Of a stretch of 64,000 nucleotides of DNA, positions 19,948 through 30,638 are shown piece after piece. Position numbers and translations under genes: made by a program. Numbering within the stretch: the first letter of the stretch is position 1; every line of letters starts with the position of its first letter. Origin of the DNA: Poindextera sp963719975 (lineage in GTDB: Bacteria > Pseudomonadota > Alphaproteobacteria > Caulobacterales > Caulobacteraceae); NCBI GenBank assembly GCA_963719975.1, contig CAVRED010000005.1, positions 248,001 to 312,000 on the forward strand. Reading direction: 5' to 3'. The notes under the pieces are model-generated. The model saw only the letters and a program-made list of their open reading frames with translations. It did no database searches and was not told the origin of the DNA.

Positions 19948-20205
19948 ATGTGGTGGCTGGTCAATTTCCCGCTGAGATACGGCATCGTGATCGTTCTGGC
20001 CGCGTGGGCCGTCGCGAACCGACAGCCGCTGTGGGTCGCGGCCGTCGTCGCGCTGATGGGCGTTCTGATCCTGCCCTTCTACTCGCCCGAGCGTGCGCGC
20101 AACGTCTCGCCACCCTACTTCTCCGAGATGGTGATCGAAACGCCTTACGTCACGCTCGCGGCGGCGCTGGGGTGCCTGGTCGGGTGGTTCTGGTTCGGAC
20201 GCTAG
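19948..20205 (+). CDS. Small two-TM membrane protein
   Basis: Intact 85-residue hydrophobic protein with one membrane segment near the N-terminus (FPLRYGIVIVLAAWAVAN) and a second (LWVAAVVALMGVLILPFY). A third hydrophobic stretch lies at the C-terminus (LAAALGCLVGWFWFG). The loop between contains a short charged stretch, SPERARN. No family is recognised. It is convergent with the FAD oxidase, overlapping by 4 bp at the stops. Confidence 0.6.
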   Translation: MWWLVNFPLRYGIVIVLAAWAVANRQPLWVAAVVALMGVLILPFYSPERARNVSPPYFSEMVIETPYVTLAAALGCLVGWFWFGR

Positions 20206-21305
20206 CCGCCGTGAAACCGGGCTGGCGATAGGGCCGCGGCGATTGGCTCCGCCTCGCCCTCGCCCGTGATCAACCGCGAGGTCAGCTGCGCCAAAGCCGG
20301 CGCGGTCTGGATGCCGTAGCCGCCCTGGCCGGCGAGCCAGAAGAATCCCTCCGTCCGTGGGTCGAAGCCGCAGACAGGCGTTCGGTCCGGGGCGAAGGTG
20401 CGCAATCCCGCCCAGCGGTGGGCGATGCGGCGGATGGAGAGCGTGGTCGCCGCCTGCACCCGGTCGGCGGCGATCGCAACGTCGATCTCCTCCGCTTGCG
20501 CATCGCAAGGCTCGGTGTCGGTCTCGTCGGCGGGCGAGATCAGCAGCTGTCCGGCATCGGGTTTGAAGTAGAAGGTCTCGCCGACATCGATGACCAGCGG
20601 CCAGGCCGCGAAGTCCACGCCCTCGGGGCCAACGATGAGCGCGGCGGTGCGGCGCTTGGGCTGTAGCCCGAGGGCAGGCAAACCCGCCAGCGCCGCCACA
20701 CGATCGGCCCAGGCGCCAGCCGCATTGACGATGATGCGTGCGGCGAAAGCGCCTGTTTTCGTTTCCACCGCCCAGGCCCCGCCCTCGCGCCGCAGGGCCT
20801 CAACGCCCGCATCGAGGGCGAGCTCGCCGCCACGTCGGCGAAGACCGCGCAGGAACCCCTGGTGCAAGGCGTTCACGTCGATGTCCATGGCCCCGGCCTC
20901 GTAAAGGCCAGCGGCCGACGCCTCCGGCCTCAGGACCGGGACCATCGCGCGCGCCTCCGCGCCCGAGAGGGCGGCATAGGCGCCCGGCACCTCGGCCGCC
21001 TGTTCGGCGAGCTGGCCCCGCTCCTCCTCGCTGGCGATGAAGAGCGCGCCGCGTGGACGAAGGAGCGGCGCTTGGCAGAACCCGTCCGGCGGATCGGCCA
21101 GGAAAGACCGGCTCGCGCGGCTGAGGCTGCGCACGCTCGCATTGCCGTAGGTCTCCGAGAAGAGCGCCGCCGAGCGCCCGGTGGCGTGAAAGCCGGGCTG
21201 CTCCTCCTGCTCGAGCACGATGACCGAACCGTGCTCTGCGAGCGCAAAGGCGGCCGAGGCGCCGGCCATCCCCGCTCCGATCACCAGAAAGTCCGCGCTC
21301 CACAT
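20202..21305 (-). CDS. FAD-dependent amino acid/amine oxidoreductase (DAO family)
   Basis: Intact 367-residue flavoprotein of the DAO/glycine oxidase family. The Rossmann dinucleotide motif FLVIGAGMAGASAAFALAE is at residues 6-24 with the acidic end VIVLEQE. The Ala/Ser-rich HATGRSAALFSE segment is typical of D-arginine-dehydrogenase-like members. The C-terminal GGYGIQTAPALAQL contributes to the flavin pocket. Start ATG 21305 is chosen because the Rossmann strand begins at residue 6. It oxidises an amino or imino acid; the specificity cannot be predicted. Divergent from the beta-lactamase-fold hydrolase. Confidence 0.88.
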   Translation of the reverse strand: MWSADFLVIGAGMAGASAAFALAEHGSVIVLEQEEQPGFHATGRSAALFSETYGNASVRSLSRASRSFLADPPDGFCQAPLLRPRGALFIASEEERGQLAEQAAEVPGAYAALSGAEARAMVPVLRPEASAAGLYEAGAMDIDVNALHQGFLRGLRRRGGELALDAGVEALRREGGAWAVETKTGAFAARIIVNAAGAWADRVAALAGLPALGLQPKRRTAALIVGPEGVDFAAWPLVIDVGETFYFKPDAGQLLISPADETDTEPCDAQAEEIDVAIAADRVQAATTLSIRRIAHRWAGLRTFAPDRTPVCGFDPRTEGFFWLAGQGGYGIQTAPALAQLTSRLITGEGEAEPIAAALSPARFHGG

Positions 21306-21370
21306 GGAAAGGGACCTTTGCGCCGAACGCCTGCTTTGCGCAAAGTCGCGCGGCAACCGAGGAGCATGCG

Positions 21371-23005
21371 ATGCCCGCCGAAAGCGCGACCGCCGAGACG
21401 CCGGCCAAGACCGTGACCGAACAGCTGGACGCGCTGTTCGCGCCCTGGGATCGCACCGACGAGCCGGGGATGACTGTCGGCGTCGTCAAGGACGGTGCGC
21501 TCATCTACCGGCGCGGTTTCGGCATGGCGAGCCTGGAGACCAGCGTCGCCAATACGCCCAGGACGCGGATGCGCATCGGCTCGATTACCAAGCACTTCAC
21601 GTGTCTGCTCGCGCTCCTGCTCGCCGAAGAAGGCAAGCTCGACGTCGATCAGCCGATCCGGACGTACATCCCGGAGCTTGCCGGGCCGGGCGGCGAGCCG
21701 ACGGTGCGCCAGCTCATGCAGCACCGCGGCGGCTCGCGCTGCTACCTCGACCTGAGCTTCATCGGCCATGGCATGAGCGTCCCGCCGCTCGGCCACGCCC
21801 TGTCGCTGCAGGTTCGGCAGAAGGGCCGCAACTTCGCCCCCGGTGAAGCGATGATCTACAACAACGGCGGCTACCACATGGTCGCGATCGCGATCGAGCG
21901 CGTCGGCGGCGCGCCGTTCGAGGCGCTGATGAAGTCGCGCTTGTTCGACGTCGTCGGCATGCCGGACACGGCCTCGATCCCGAGCGACTACGTCATCACC
22001 CCGGGCATCGCGAGCATGCACCTGCCGTCGCGCCACGGGTGGAGACGCGGCCTCTTCGCCTCCGACGAGATCCGCGGCGAAGGCGCCATGGTCTCGACCG
22101 TCGACGACATGTTGCGTTGGACGGCGCATCTGCGTAGCCGCGCCCTGTTCGGCTCGGAGGCGACCTGGACCGCCCTGACCGAACTGCCGCGCTACGCCGA
22201 CGGGTCGAGCGGCGTCTACGCGCTAGGCCTCCTGGTCAACAGCTACCGTGGCCTTAAGACTGTCCACCACTCGGGCGGTGTCTCGGGCGGGACGGCCCAA
22301 ATGCTGACCTTCCCGGAGGACGAACTCGACGTCGTCATCCTCTGCAACGGCGCCCGCGACGGCGACGTCGTTCGCCTCGCTCAACAAGTCGCCGATGTCG
22401 TGCTGGCCGACCGCCTCGGGCCGGAAGCGCGCACCATCCCCGCCGGTGAGTTCAAAGCGGAACTGGGCGACTACTGGTCGCCCGAGAGCGGCATGATCTA
22501 CAGCCTCTACGAGGACGCAGGCCTGTTGAAGATGGCCGTCTGCAAGTCGCAGGTCGGCGCCGCGCTCGTCCAGGGCGACGAGGGGTGGCTCATCTATCCG
22601 GCCGGTGGGCTCGGCGAGATCGGGGTCAGGCCAACCGGCGGGGCCCTCGAGGTCCGGTTCGGCATGCAGACCCAGCGTTTCGACCGGCTCGACGACGACG
22701 CCGCCAACGCCGTCGCGCTCGCCGCCGCCGCCCCGGGCCGCTATGTCAGCGACGACGCAGACGCCATCGCCGTCATTGAGCCCGACACCGACGGCTTGGT
22801 GATGAGCGTCTCGGACGGACTTGGCCGGGTGCGCGCTCCGCTCTTGCCGCTCGCCCCGACCGTCGCCTATTCGCGTCCCGGCGGAGCCATGGCGGTCTTC
22901 CGGACGACGATCAGCCTCGACATCGAGGACGGCAAGGCGACCGGCTTTCGGCTGAACACCGCCCGCACGCGGAACCTGGAGTTCCGCCGCATGGGAGACG
23001 CCTGA
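21371..23005 (+). CDS. Serine hydrolase, beta-lactamase class C/esterase fold
   Basis: Intact 544-residue serine hydrolase. The catalytic SxxK tetrad is Ser71-Ile-Thr-Lys74 in RIGSITKHF. The Tyr-x-Asn motif is in MIYNNGGYHM (about 162), and the third motif is HHSGGVSGG (about 300), in place of KTG. No signal peptide, so cytoplasmic. The C-terminal 170 residues form a beta-rich domain as in D-aminopeptidase-like members. Its TGA overlaps the ATG of the metallohydrolase by one base, indicating an operon. An esterase or D-amino-acid amidase role is possible. Confidence 0.88.
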   Translation: MPAESATAETPAKTVTEQLDALFAPWDRTDEPGMTVGVVKDGALIYRRGFGMASLETSVANTPRTRMRIGSITKHFTCLLALLLAEEGKLDVDQPIRTYIPELAGPGGEPTVRQLMQHRGGSRCYLDLSFIGHGMSVPPLGHALSLQVRQKGRNFAPGEAMIYNNGGYHMVAIAIERVGGAPFEALMKSRLFDVVGMPDTASIPSDYVITPGIASMHLPSRHGWRRGLFASDEIRGEGAMVSTVDDMLRWTAHLRSRALFGSEATWTALTELPRYADGSSGVYALGLLVNSYRGLKTVHHSGGVSGGTAQMLTFPEDELDVVILCNGARDGDVVRLAQQVADVVLADRLGPEARTIPAGEFKAELGDYWSPESGMIYSLYEDAGLLKMAVCKSQVGAALVQGDEGWLIYPAGGLGEIGVRPTGGALEVRFGMQTQRFDRLDDDAANAVALAAAAPGRYVSDDADAIAVIEPDTDGLVMSVSDGLGRVRAPLLPLAPTVAYSRPGGAMAVFRTTISLDIEDGKATGFRLNTARTRNLEFRRMGDA

Positions 23006-24865
23006 TGACGACGCTCGCCGAAGCGCACGCCTTGGTCGCCGCCGACGACCGCAAGGACTTCGACTTCGCCACCCGCGGCTTCATCGCAACGCGCGCCGAT
23101 CCGGTGATCCGGCGGGCCGACGGCCGTCCCGCCTACGACCTTTCGGCCTATGACTTCCTCGTGGATCGCGCGCCGGACACCGCCAACCCCAGCCTCTGGC
23201 GCCAGGCCCAGATTCTGACCAAGCATGGCCTCTTCAAGGTCGCCGACCGCATCTGGCAGGTGCGCGGGTTCGACGTCTCGACGGTCTCGTTCATCGACGC
23301 CGGAACGGGCTGGATCGTCGTCGACCCGCTGACCACGGTCGAGGTCGCGCGCGCCGCGCTCGAGCTGGTGAGCGAGCACGCGGCGCAAAAGCCGGTGCTG
23401 GCGGTGATCTATTCGCACAGCCATGTCGACCACTACGGCGGGGTGGGCGGGGTGACGACCGCGGCCGACGTCGCCGCCGGCAAGGTCAAGGTCATCGCGC
23501 CCGAAGGCTTCCTCGAGCATGCGGTGTCCGAGAACATCATCGTCGGTCCGGCGATGCTCCGGCGCGCGCGGTTCCAGTTCGGCCATACGCTGGCGTGCTG
23601 CGCCCACGGCGAGATGACGTCGGGCCTCGGCCCCCGGCCCTCGGCCGGCGCGCTGTCGCTGATCGCCCCTACCGACCTGATCACCGAGACCGGCCAGGAG
23701 ATCACCGTCGGCGACGTGACGATGGTGTTCCAGCTGACGCCCGGCACCGAGGCGCCGGCGGAGATGAACTTCTACCTGCCGCAGTTTCGCGCGGTGTTCA
23801 TGGCCGAAAACGCCAACCTGACCATGCACAACCTTTTGCCCGCCCGCGGCGCGCTGGTGCGCGACGCCAAGGCCTGGGCGGACTACCTGACCGAATCCAT
23901 CCGCCTCTTCGCCGGCAAGAGCGATGTGATGTTCGCCGCCCACGGCATCCCGCGCTTTGGCCGCGAGGAGATCACGGCGTTCCTGACGAGCCACCGCAAC
24001 GCCTACAAGTTCCTGCACGACCAGTCGGTGCGGCTGATGAATTCGGGCCTGACCGCGCCCGAGATCGCCGAGACGCTGGCGCTGCCCGACGTCCTGGCCC
24101 GGCAGTGGTTCAACCGCGGCTACTACGGCACGATGAGCCACAATTCGAAGGCCATCTACCAGCGCTACCTCGGCTGGTACGACGCCAATCCGGCCAACCT
24201 GAACCCCTTGCCGCCGGAGCCGGCCGCCAAACGCTATGTCGCTGCGATGGGCGGGTCCAAGGCGGTGATGGCGCTGGCGAGGAGCGCCGTCGATGAAGGC
24301 GAGCTCCGCTGGGCCGCGACGCTCCTGAACCATGTGGTGTTCGACGATCCGGTCAACGCCGAGGCGCGCGACGCGCTGGCCGCCGTTTACACCACGCTCG
24401 GCTTCGAATCCGAGGCCGGCACCTGGCGCAACATCTACCTGACCGGCGCCCAGGAGCTTCGCGACGGCGTCGTGCCCGGTCCCGGCGCCGGTTTCAGCCC
24501 CGACGTGCTGCAGGCCACCACCACCGCCATGCTGCTCGACTTCGCGGCCGTTCGCGTCAATCCCGACAAGGCCGCGCCAGCGGGCGTTCTCGATCAACGT
24601 CGAGATCACCGACCGGCGCGAGACCCACCTGATCAGCGTCGGCTCGGGCGTGCTGGTCCACGAGGAAGGCGTCAGCGACCCCGCGGCCGGGGCCACGGTC
24701 CGGCTGAAACGCCCGGACCTGGTGATGACCCTGATCGCCCGCATGCCGTTCGCGCCGCGCGTGGAGTCCGGGGACATCGCCATCGAGGGCGACGCCTCGC
24801 TCTACGCCGCTCTCGTCGACCTGATCGAGCCCATCACCCCGAACTTCAACATCGTGACGCCTTAA
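23005..24865 (+). CDS. Alkylsulfatase-type metallo-beta-lactamase fold hydrolase (frameshifted near 24583)
   Basis: About 620-residue protein with the three-part layout of SdsA1/BDS1-type alkylsulfatases: MBL catalytic domain, helical dimerisation domain and a C-terminal SCP2-like lipid-binding domain. The zinc motif HSHVDHYGG lies at about residues 144-152, with EMNFYLPQFRAVFMAENA further on and HGIPRFG near 312. The SCP2 domain (FSINVEITDRRETHLISVG) is in a second frame, joined by removing one base near 24583. Known homologues release primary alcohols from alkyl sulfates. No signal peptide is visible, unlike secreted SdsA1. Confidence 0.87.
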
Positions 24866-25055
24866 AGGCCCGCGCCCGAGCGCCGCCCCGCGATCACGGC
24901 CGAGAGGGCCTGTTTCGTCCCCCAGGCTTGAGCCACGTCAATGCGGCGCAATCCGTCCTGACGCTCTCATCGTGCGAGCGCCAGCGAGACGGCGAGGTTT
25001 GTGCGCGGCCTTTCCGAAAGGTCGAGACGTCTTCCTGCCATGAGGAGATGACGAC

Positions 25056-26760
25056 ATGACGTTGACCGGCGGCGAGCTCCTCGCGCTTTGCCTGCGAGCC
25101 GAAGGCGTGCGCTTCGTCTTCGGCTTGCCGTCGCCCGAGGTCGATCCGTTCCTCGCCGCGCTCGAGCCCAACGGCATCCGCTTCGTGCCCGTGCGGCACG
25201 AGTCGGCGGCGGTCTACATGGCCGAGGGCCTCTACAAGACCACCGGCGAAGTCGCCGCGACGGTCACCAACCCCGGGCCGGGCTCCGCCAATCTCCTGCC
25301 CGGCGTGATCAATGCGCGCCACGAGGGGACGCCGCTGATCGCCATCACCGCGCAGCACCGGCTGGACGTCGTCTACCCGTCGCCCCCCAGCACATTCCAG
25401 GGCCAGGATCAGCTCGACGTCTTTCGCCCGGCCGTGAAATGGGGCGCGCCCATCCTCTCCTGGGAGCGCATTCCCGATGTCGTGCGCATGGCCTTCCGCG
25501 AGGTGTGGTCGGGACGCCCCGGCCCCGTCCAACTCGAGATTCCTTCGCCAGTGATGTACGCCGTCGGCGAGGCCGACGACGCGCCCATACTCCCGCCCGA
25601 GGCCTATCGGTCGGCGGGACCGCAGGCGAGCGCCGCCCAGATCAATGCGGCCGCCCGGCTGCTCGCCGGCGCCAAGCGCCCGTTGATCGTCATCGGCTCT
25701 GGGGTCGATCGCGCGAACGCCGGCGAGGCCGTGCTCGACATCGCCGAGCGGCTGGGGTGCGGGGTTGTCACCAGCATGGCCGGGCGGTCGGCGGCGCCGC
25801 AGGACCATGCGAACCACCTGTATGGCTATGGACGCGGGGCCGATGAAGCCAAGAGCGAAGCCGACGTGATCCTGGCGTTGGGCACTCGGCTCGGCAATCT
25901 CGATACGCCCTTCGACAAGTACTGGGGCGACCGCGCCAAGCAGAAGCTGATCCAGATCGACGTGGATCCGCGCAGTCTCGGCGTCACGCGTCCGCTCGCC
26001 ATCGGCATCGTCTCTGACCTGGCGAGCGCGCTCGAGGGGCTCTCGCTCGCCCTGGCCAAGACGCCAATGCGCGCCAACGCCGCCGCCGACCTGGCGCGCT
26101 ACCGCGAGACGGAGGTCGCCTGGCGCGAGGCGGAGTTCGCGGCCACGGAAGCCTACAACGGCCCGGGCCTTCACCCGGGGCAAGTGATGCAGGCGGTGGG
26201 CCGCGCGTTCGGACGCGAGGCCATCTACGCAGCCGACGGCGGCTTCACCAGCCTATGGGCCCACTTCATGCTGCCGCCGACCCGCGCACGCTCCTACCTC
26301 AACATCCTCGAGCTCGGCATGCTCGGGCATTGGCATCCCATCGGCCATCGGCGCCAAGCTAGGAAGCCCGGACCGCGACGTGGTCTGCGTTACCGGCGAC
26401 GGCGCGGCCGGCTTCCACTGCATGGAGCTGCAGTCCGCCGCGCGGGAAGGGGCCAAGGTCACCGTCGTCGTGTTCGCCGAGGGCTCGTGGTCGATGGAAG
26501 TCCCCAACGAGCAGATGCTCTACGGCCGCACGTTCGGCACGGAAATGGGCGAGGTGCGCTGGGACAAGGTCGCCGAAGGTCTTGGCTGTTCGGGCTACTT
26601 CGCCGAGAGCATGTCGGCGCTGGAAGAGGCGCTATCGGCGGCGCGCGACAGAGCTGGGCCCGCGCTCGTCTGTGTCCGGACGAACCGGGCGGCCAACATG
26701 GCGGTTCCGCTGCGCGTTCTGCAGCGCTTTGGCGAGGTCTACTCAGGGCCGAGCGGCTAG
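25056..26760 (+). CDS. ThDP-dependent enzyme, acetolactate synthase-like large subunit (frameshifted near 26325)
   Basis: About 567-residue thiamine-diphosphate enzyme with the three-domain decarboxylase layout. The N-terminal PYR domain carries the catalytic Glu in RHESAAVYMAEG (about residue 48). The middle domain is LIVIGSGVDRA, and the C-terminal PP domain has the GDGAAGFHCMELQSAAREG Mg/ThDP motif. The usual closing Asn-Asn is replaced by AEGSW, so biosynthetic acetolactate synthase is unlikely. Benzoylformate or 2-oxo-acid decarboxylase-like activity is equally possible. The frame breaks at LGMLG/IGIPSAIGAK; one base of a CG restores it. A GAGGAG ribosome site lies 5 bp before the ATG. 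Confidence 0.82.
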
Positions 26761-26775
26761 GGCGGGGCCGCTGCT

Positions 26776-29018
26776 TCAGCTACACTTCGAGTAGCCGCAG
26801 TCCATGCAGGTGTCGCAGCCTTCCTTGCGGAGCAGGGAGAACCCGCCACAGCGAGGACAGCTGAGCGCCGGTCGCGGAGACGAAGGTCCGGCGTCTCGGA
26901 CCGGGGCCTCGACCCTTGCCTGGCCGGCGCCCGCCATATGCCGCTCGATGACGTCACCGATGGCCGCCAGCAGCGACGGCACGTAGCGCCCGTTGATCCA
27001 GCCGCCGCCGCGCGGATCGAACACCGCCTTCAGCTCTTCAGCGCACAAAGGAGACGTCGCCGCCGCGGCGGAACACCGCTGAGATCATCCGGGTCAGGCC
27101 GACCGTCCAGGCGTAGTGCTCCATGTTCTTGGAGTTGACGAAGATCTCGAAGGGACGGCGTTCGCCGTCGATGACGGCGTCGTTGATCGTCACGTAGACG
27201 GCGTGGGCGCTCTCCGGCCAGTTGATCTTGTAGGTCGCCCCCTCCAGGCGATCGGGCCGGGGCATCAGGGCCGTACTGGCCGACGCTGCGACGGCGCGCG
27301 GCGCCGCGCCGCGGGCGTTGCGGTCAGCACCGCTCCGGTGATCGCGTTCGGCCGATAGGTGGTCAGGCCCTTGCACCCGAGCCGATATCCTTCGCGATAG
27401 ACCGCGGCGAAGGCGTCGAAGGCGATGTCCTCCCGGCAGTTGATGGTCTTCGAGATCGAAGCGTCGATCAGGGCCTGAGCGGCCGCCTGCATCGCGCAGA
27501 TGGTCGGCCGGCTGCAGGTCCTGGGCGGTGACGAAGGCGTTTTCGGGCGGCGGCTCGTCGCCCTTCAGCCCCCGCCAGGCCGCGAGCGCGTAGTCCTCGA
27601 CCGCCTCCTCGCGCTTCGAGCCGTCCGGCTGCAGGACCTTGCGGCTGTAGGCGAAGGCGAAGACCGGCTCGATCCCCGACGAGACGTTGCCGGCCAGGAG
27701 CGAGGTGGTGCCCGTGGGCGCGATCGAGGTGAGGCAGCCGTTGCGAAGCCCATGCGCGCGGATCGCCGCGCGGGTCTCGTCGTCGAGCGACGTCAGGTTC
27801 GGCCGCTCGAGCATGACCGGGTCGTAGAGCGGGAACGCGCCCTTCTCCCCGGCCAGCACCGCCGAGGCCCGATAGGCCTCGCGCTTGATCACCGACAGCC
27901 AGTGCGACGTCAGCGCCACGCGCCGCGTCGTCGCCGTAGCGCGCGCCGCAGAAGATCAGGGCGTCGGCCAGGCCGGTCACGCCCAGCCCGATCCGCCGCT
28001 TGGCCTTGGCTTCCGCTTCCTGCGCCGGGAGCGGGAACCGCGAGACGTCGATGACATTGTCGAGCATCCGCACGGCCGTGCGCGTCAGGTCGGCGAGCTC
28101 GTCCTCGTCGAGCGCGGCGTCGCGCTGGAACGGCGCCGCGCACCAGCTTGGCCAGGTTGATCGAGCCCAGCAGGCAAGCGCCGTAGGGCGGCAGCATCTG
28201 TTCGCCGCAAGGATTGCTGGCCGAGACCGTCTCGCAATGGGCGAGGTTGTTGAGCGCGTTGACCCGGTCGATGAAGATCACGCCAGGCTCGGCGCAGTCG
28301 TAGGTTGCGCGCATCAGGCGCGCCCAGAGGTCGCGCGCCTTGACCGTTCGAGCGACGAGGCCGTCGAACATCGAGCGGCCAATCGCCGTCCCGCTCGAGC
28401 GCGTCCATGAAGCGCGTCGGTGACCAGCACCGAGAGGTTGAAGTTACGCAGCCGCAGCGGATCGCGCTTGGCGTCGATGAAGGCTTCGATGTCGGGATGA
28501 TCGATGCGCAGGCAGCCCATCATGGCCCCGCGGCGCTGTCCGGCGGACATGATCGTCCTGCACATGCCGTCCCAGACATCCATGAAGCTGAGCGGCCCGG
28601 ACGCATCGGCGCCGACGCCACGCACCCGCGCGCCGTCCGGCCGGATGGTCGAGAAGTCCATCCCGACGCCGCCGCCCTGCTGCATGGTCAGCGCCGCCTC
28701 GCGCAGGTGGTCGAAGATGCCGCCGAGGTTGTCGGGGATCGTCCCCATGACGAAGCAGTTGAACAGGGTGACCGATCGCTGCGTCCCCGCCCCGGCCAGG
28801 ATCCGTCCGGCCGGCAGGAAGCGGAAGTCCTCGAGCGCGCGGGCGAAACGGTCGGCCCAGTGCGCCCGCGCCGCCGGCGCCTCGACCTCGGCCAGGGCGT
28901 GCGCGACCCGCGCCCAGGTCTCCTCGACCGATGCGTCGCCGTGGCCGTCTGCTCCGGCGGGCGCGAAGCGGTACTTGCTCGCCCAGATCTCGCCGGCCAG
29001 GGGATTGTCGAAGGCCAT
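26776..29018 (-). CDS. nrdJ: Adenosylcobalamin-dependent (class II) ribonucleoside reductase (at least 7 frameshifts)
   Basis: Class II ribonucleotide reductase, converting ribonucleotides to deoxyribonucleotides with a B12-derived radical. It is oxygen-independent. The active-site pair is in SASNPCGEQMLPPYGAC (catalytic Cys and Glu). The first redox Cys lies in TLFNCFVMG, and SIAPTGTTSLLAGN is the usual loop. The C-terminus carries a Cys-rich tail, CPRCGG and CDTCMDCGYSKC, as in NrdJ of Alphaproteobacteria. ATG 29018 gives about 745 residues. Breaks are near 28412, 28372, 28132, 27919, 27490, 27280 and 27047, all with continuous family sequence across them, so decay of this essential enzyme is improbable. 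Confidence 0.92.
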
Positions 29019-29167
29019 CGATCATACCAGCACGGCGCGCCCGCTACGGCGCGGCCACGGTCGCAGCCTTCGTGAACGCTGCAGCCAAGTCGCGCCTTGC
29101 GCTGGATCAAGGGCGCCCGCAGTCGGCGAACACTCCGCGCTGCCGGCGAGACGGTCGTCACCGCTAA

Positions 29168-29199
29168 GTGATCAACGATCACATTTTGATCTGGCGCAA
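29168..29199. promoter_or_regulatory. Operator-like palindrome and FixK/FNR-like half-conserved box between nrdJ and acyl-CoA dehydrogenase
   Basis: Within the 379-bp divergent intergenic region (29019-29397) lie a perfect inverted repeat GTGATC-AAC-GATCAC (29168-29182) and TTGATCTGGCGCAA (29186-29199). The latter fits the FixK-type pattern TTGA-N6-GCAA but only partly the full FNR palindrome. Either divergent gene could be controlled. I looked for a cobalamin-riboswitch B12 box upstream of nrdJ and saw none. Confidence 0.4.
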
Positions 29200-29397
29200 A
29201 GACTCGGCGTCGAACTCGGCGCAACCGTGACCGTCATCCGAGACACCGGTCCAAACCGATGCGGGAGGAAACGAACCCAACGAGCCGAAGCTGTCATTGG
29301 TCTTTTGGCCGCTCTTAAAGCCCTCGCTGACCCGCTGGGCGCGTTGAACGACTGAACGGACTTCAGACCGAGTGGGCAGCGCACTGGAGGACGTGAC

Positions 29398-30608
29398 ATG
29401 GCGATGCTTGCAGTCGATCTGGATCCGGACTTCACCGAGACCGGAACGCGCGGCATGGGAGACGGCGCACCGGTTCGCCCGCGACGTCATGCGGCCCGCC
29501 GGCCAGGCGCTCGACAAGCTGCCGGCGGGCGAGGTCATCGCCCGCGACTCCATCCTCTGGGACGTCTTCCGCCAGCACCGCGAGTTGGGGCTGGCGCGTC
29601 GTCGACGGAGACCCCGATGCTTTCGCTGGCGGAACAGGCGCGCATTCGCTGCATCGTCGGCGAGGAGATGGGCTGGGGCGACACCGGCCTGGCGATCAGT
29701 CTGGGTGTCGCGGGCTTTCCGACCATGATGGCGCGGATGTCGGGCAATCCGGCGTTGATCGAACGCTTTCCCGCCGGGACGCTGGGCTGCTGGGCGATCA
29801 CCGAGCCGGGACACGGCTCGGACCTGATCAACTTCGACGGCACGCTCAGTCATCCCGGCGGCCACGACGAGCGGCCCAATTGCATCGCGCGCCGCGACGG
29901 CAACCAGTTCGTGATCACCGGTCAGAAGTCGGCCTGGGTCTCGAACGGCACGATCGCGGAGGCCGCGGCGCTGTTCTGCTCGGTCGACATGGGCGACGGG
30001 CGCCTCGGCGGCGGCGTGTTCGTCGTGCCGCTCAACGAGGGCGGCGTCAGCAAGGGCAAGCCGACCGACAAGATCGGCCAGCGGGCCCTGAACCAGGGCG
30101 AGATCTTCTTCAACGACCTCAAGGTGCCCGCCGACTCGCTGGTCGTTCCGCCCGAGGCGTATCGAGCCGCCGCCGATCGGGTCCTGTGCCTGGCCAACGC
30201 CAGCATGGGCACGACGTTCGTCGGCTGCGCCCGCGCCGCCTTCGAGCTGGCGACCGAATACGCCAAGACGCGGGTCCAGGGCGGCGTGGCGATCTTCGCG
30301 CACCAGAGCATGAAGTCGCGCCTGTTCAAGATGTACCAGAAGGTCGAGGCCGCGCGCGCATTGAACCATCGCGTCGTCCGCATCAACGCCGGACGCGCGA
30401 GACGCCGCTGCTGGAGTTGGCCATCGCCTCCAAGGTGACCTCGACGCAGGCGGCGTTCGACGTGGCCAGCGACGCGCTGCAGGTGTTCGGCGGGGCCGGG
30501 ATTTCGCGCGACTGCCCGATCGAGAAGATCTTCCGTGATGCGCGCATCTCGATGATCGAGGACGGTTGCAACGAGGTCCTCGGCATGGTGGCCGCCGCGA
30601 GGTTCTGA
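29398..30608 (+). CDS. Acyl-CoA dehydrogenase (frameshifted)
   Basis: FAD enzyme introducing the alpha-beta double bond into an acyl-CoA. The N-terminal helical domain (ERAAWETAHRFARDVMRPAG) and middle domain (GCWAITEPGHGSDLINF, the FAD-isoalloxazine site) are clear. The C-terminal domain includes FGGAGISRDCPIEKIFRDAR, which contacts FAD and the partner subunit. About 400 residues, normal. Breaks lie near 29444, 29600, 29618 and 30395. The first gene of a same-strand set with thiolase (30-bp gap), ligase, nitroreductase and ferredoxin, which points to a degradation operon for a CoA-activated acid. Confidence 0.9.
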
Positions 30609-30638
30609 CGCTCGTTCGACCCGGCGGGAGGCCGGACC

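Noticed and set aside
25056..26760. Biosynthetic acetolactate synthase IlvB
   Set aside because: No small-subunit ilvN/H gene adjacent, and the ThDP motif ends in AEGSW instead of the usual Asn-Asn.
29019..29397. Cobalamin riboswitch upstream of the B12-dependent ribonucleotide reductase
   Set aside because: I looked for the conserved B12 box on the minus strand and saw no match or fitting stem-loop arrangement.
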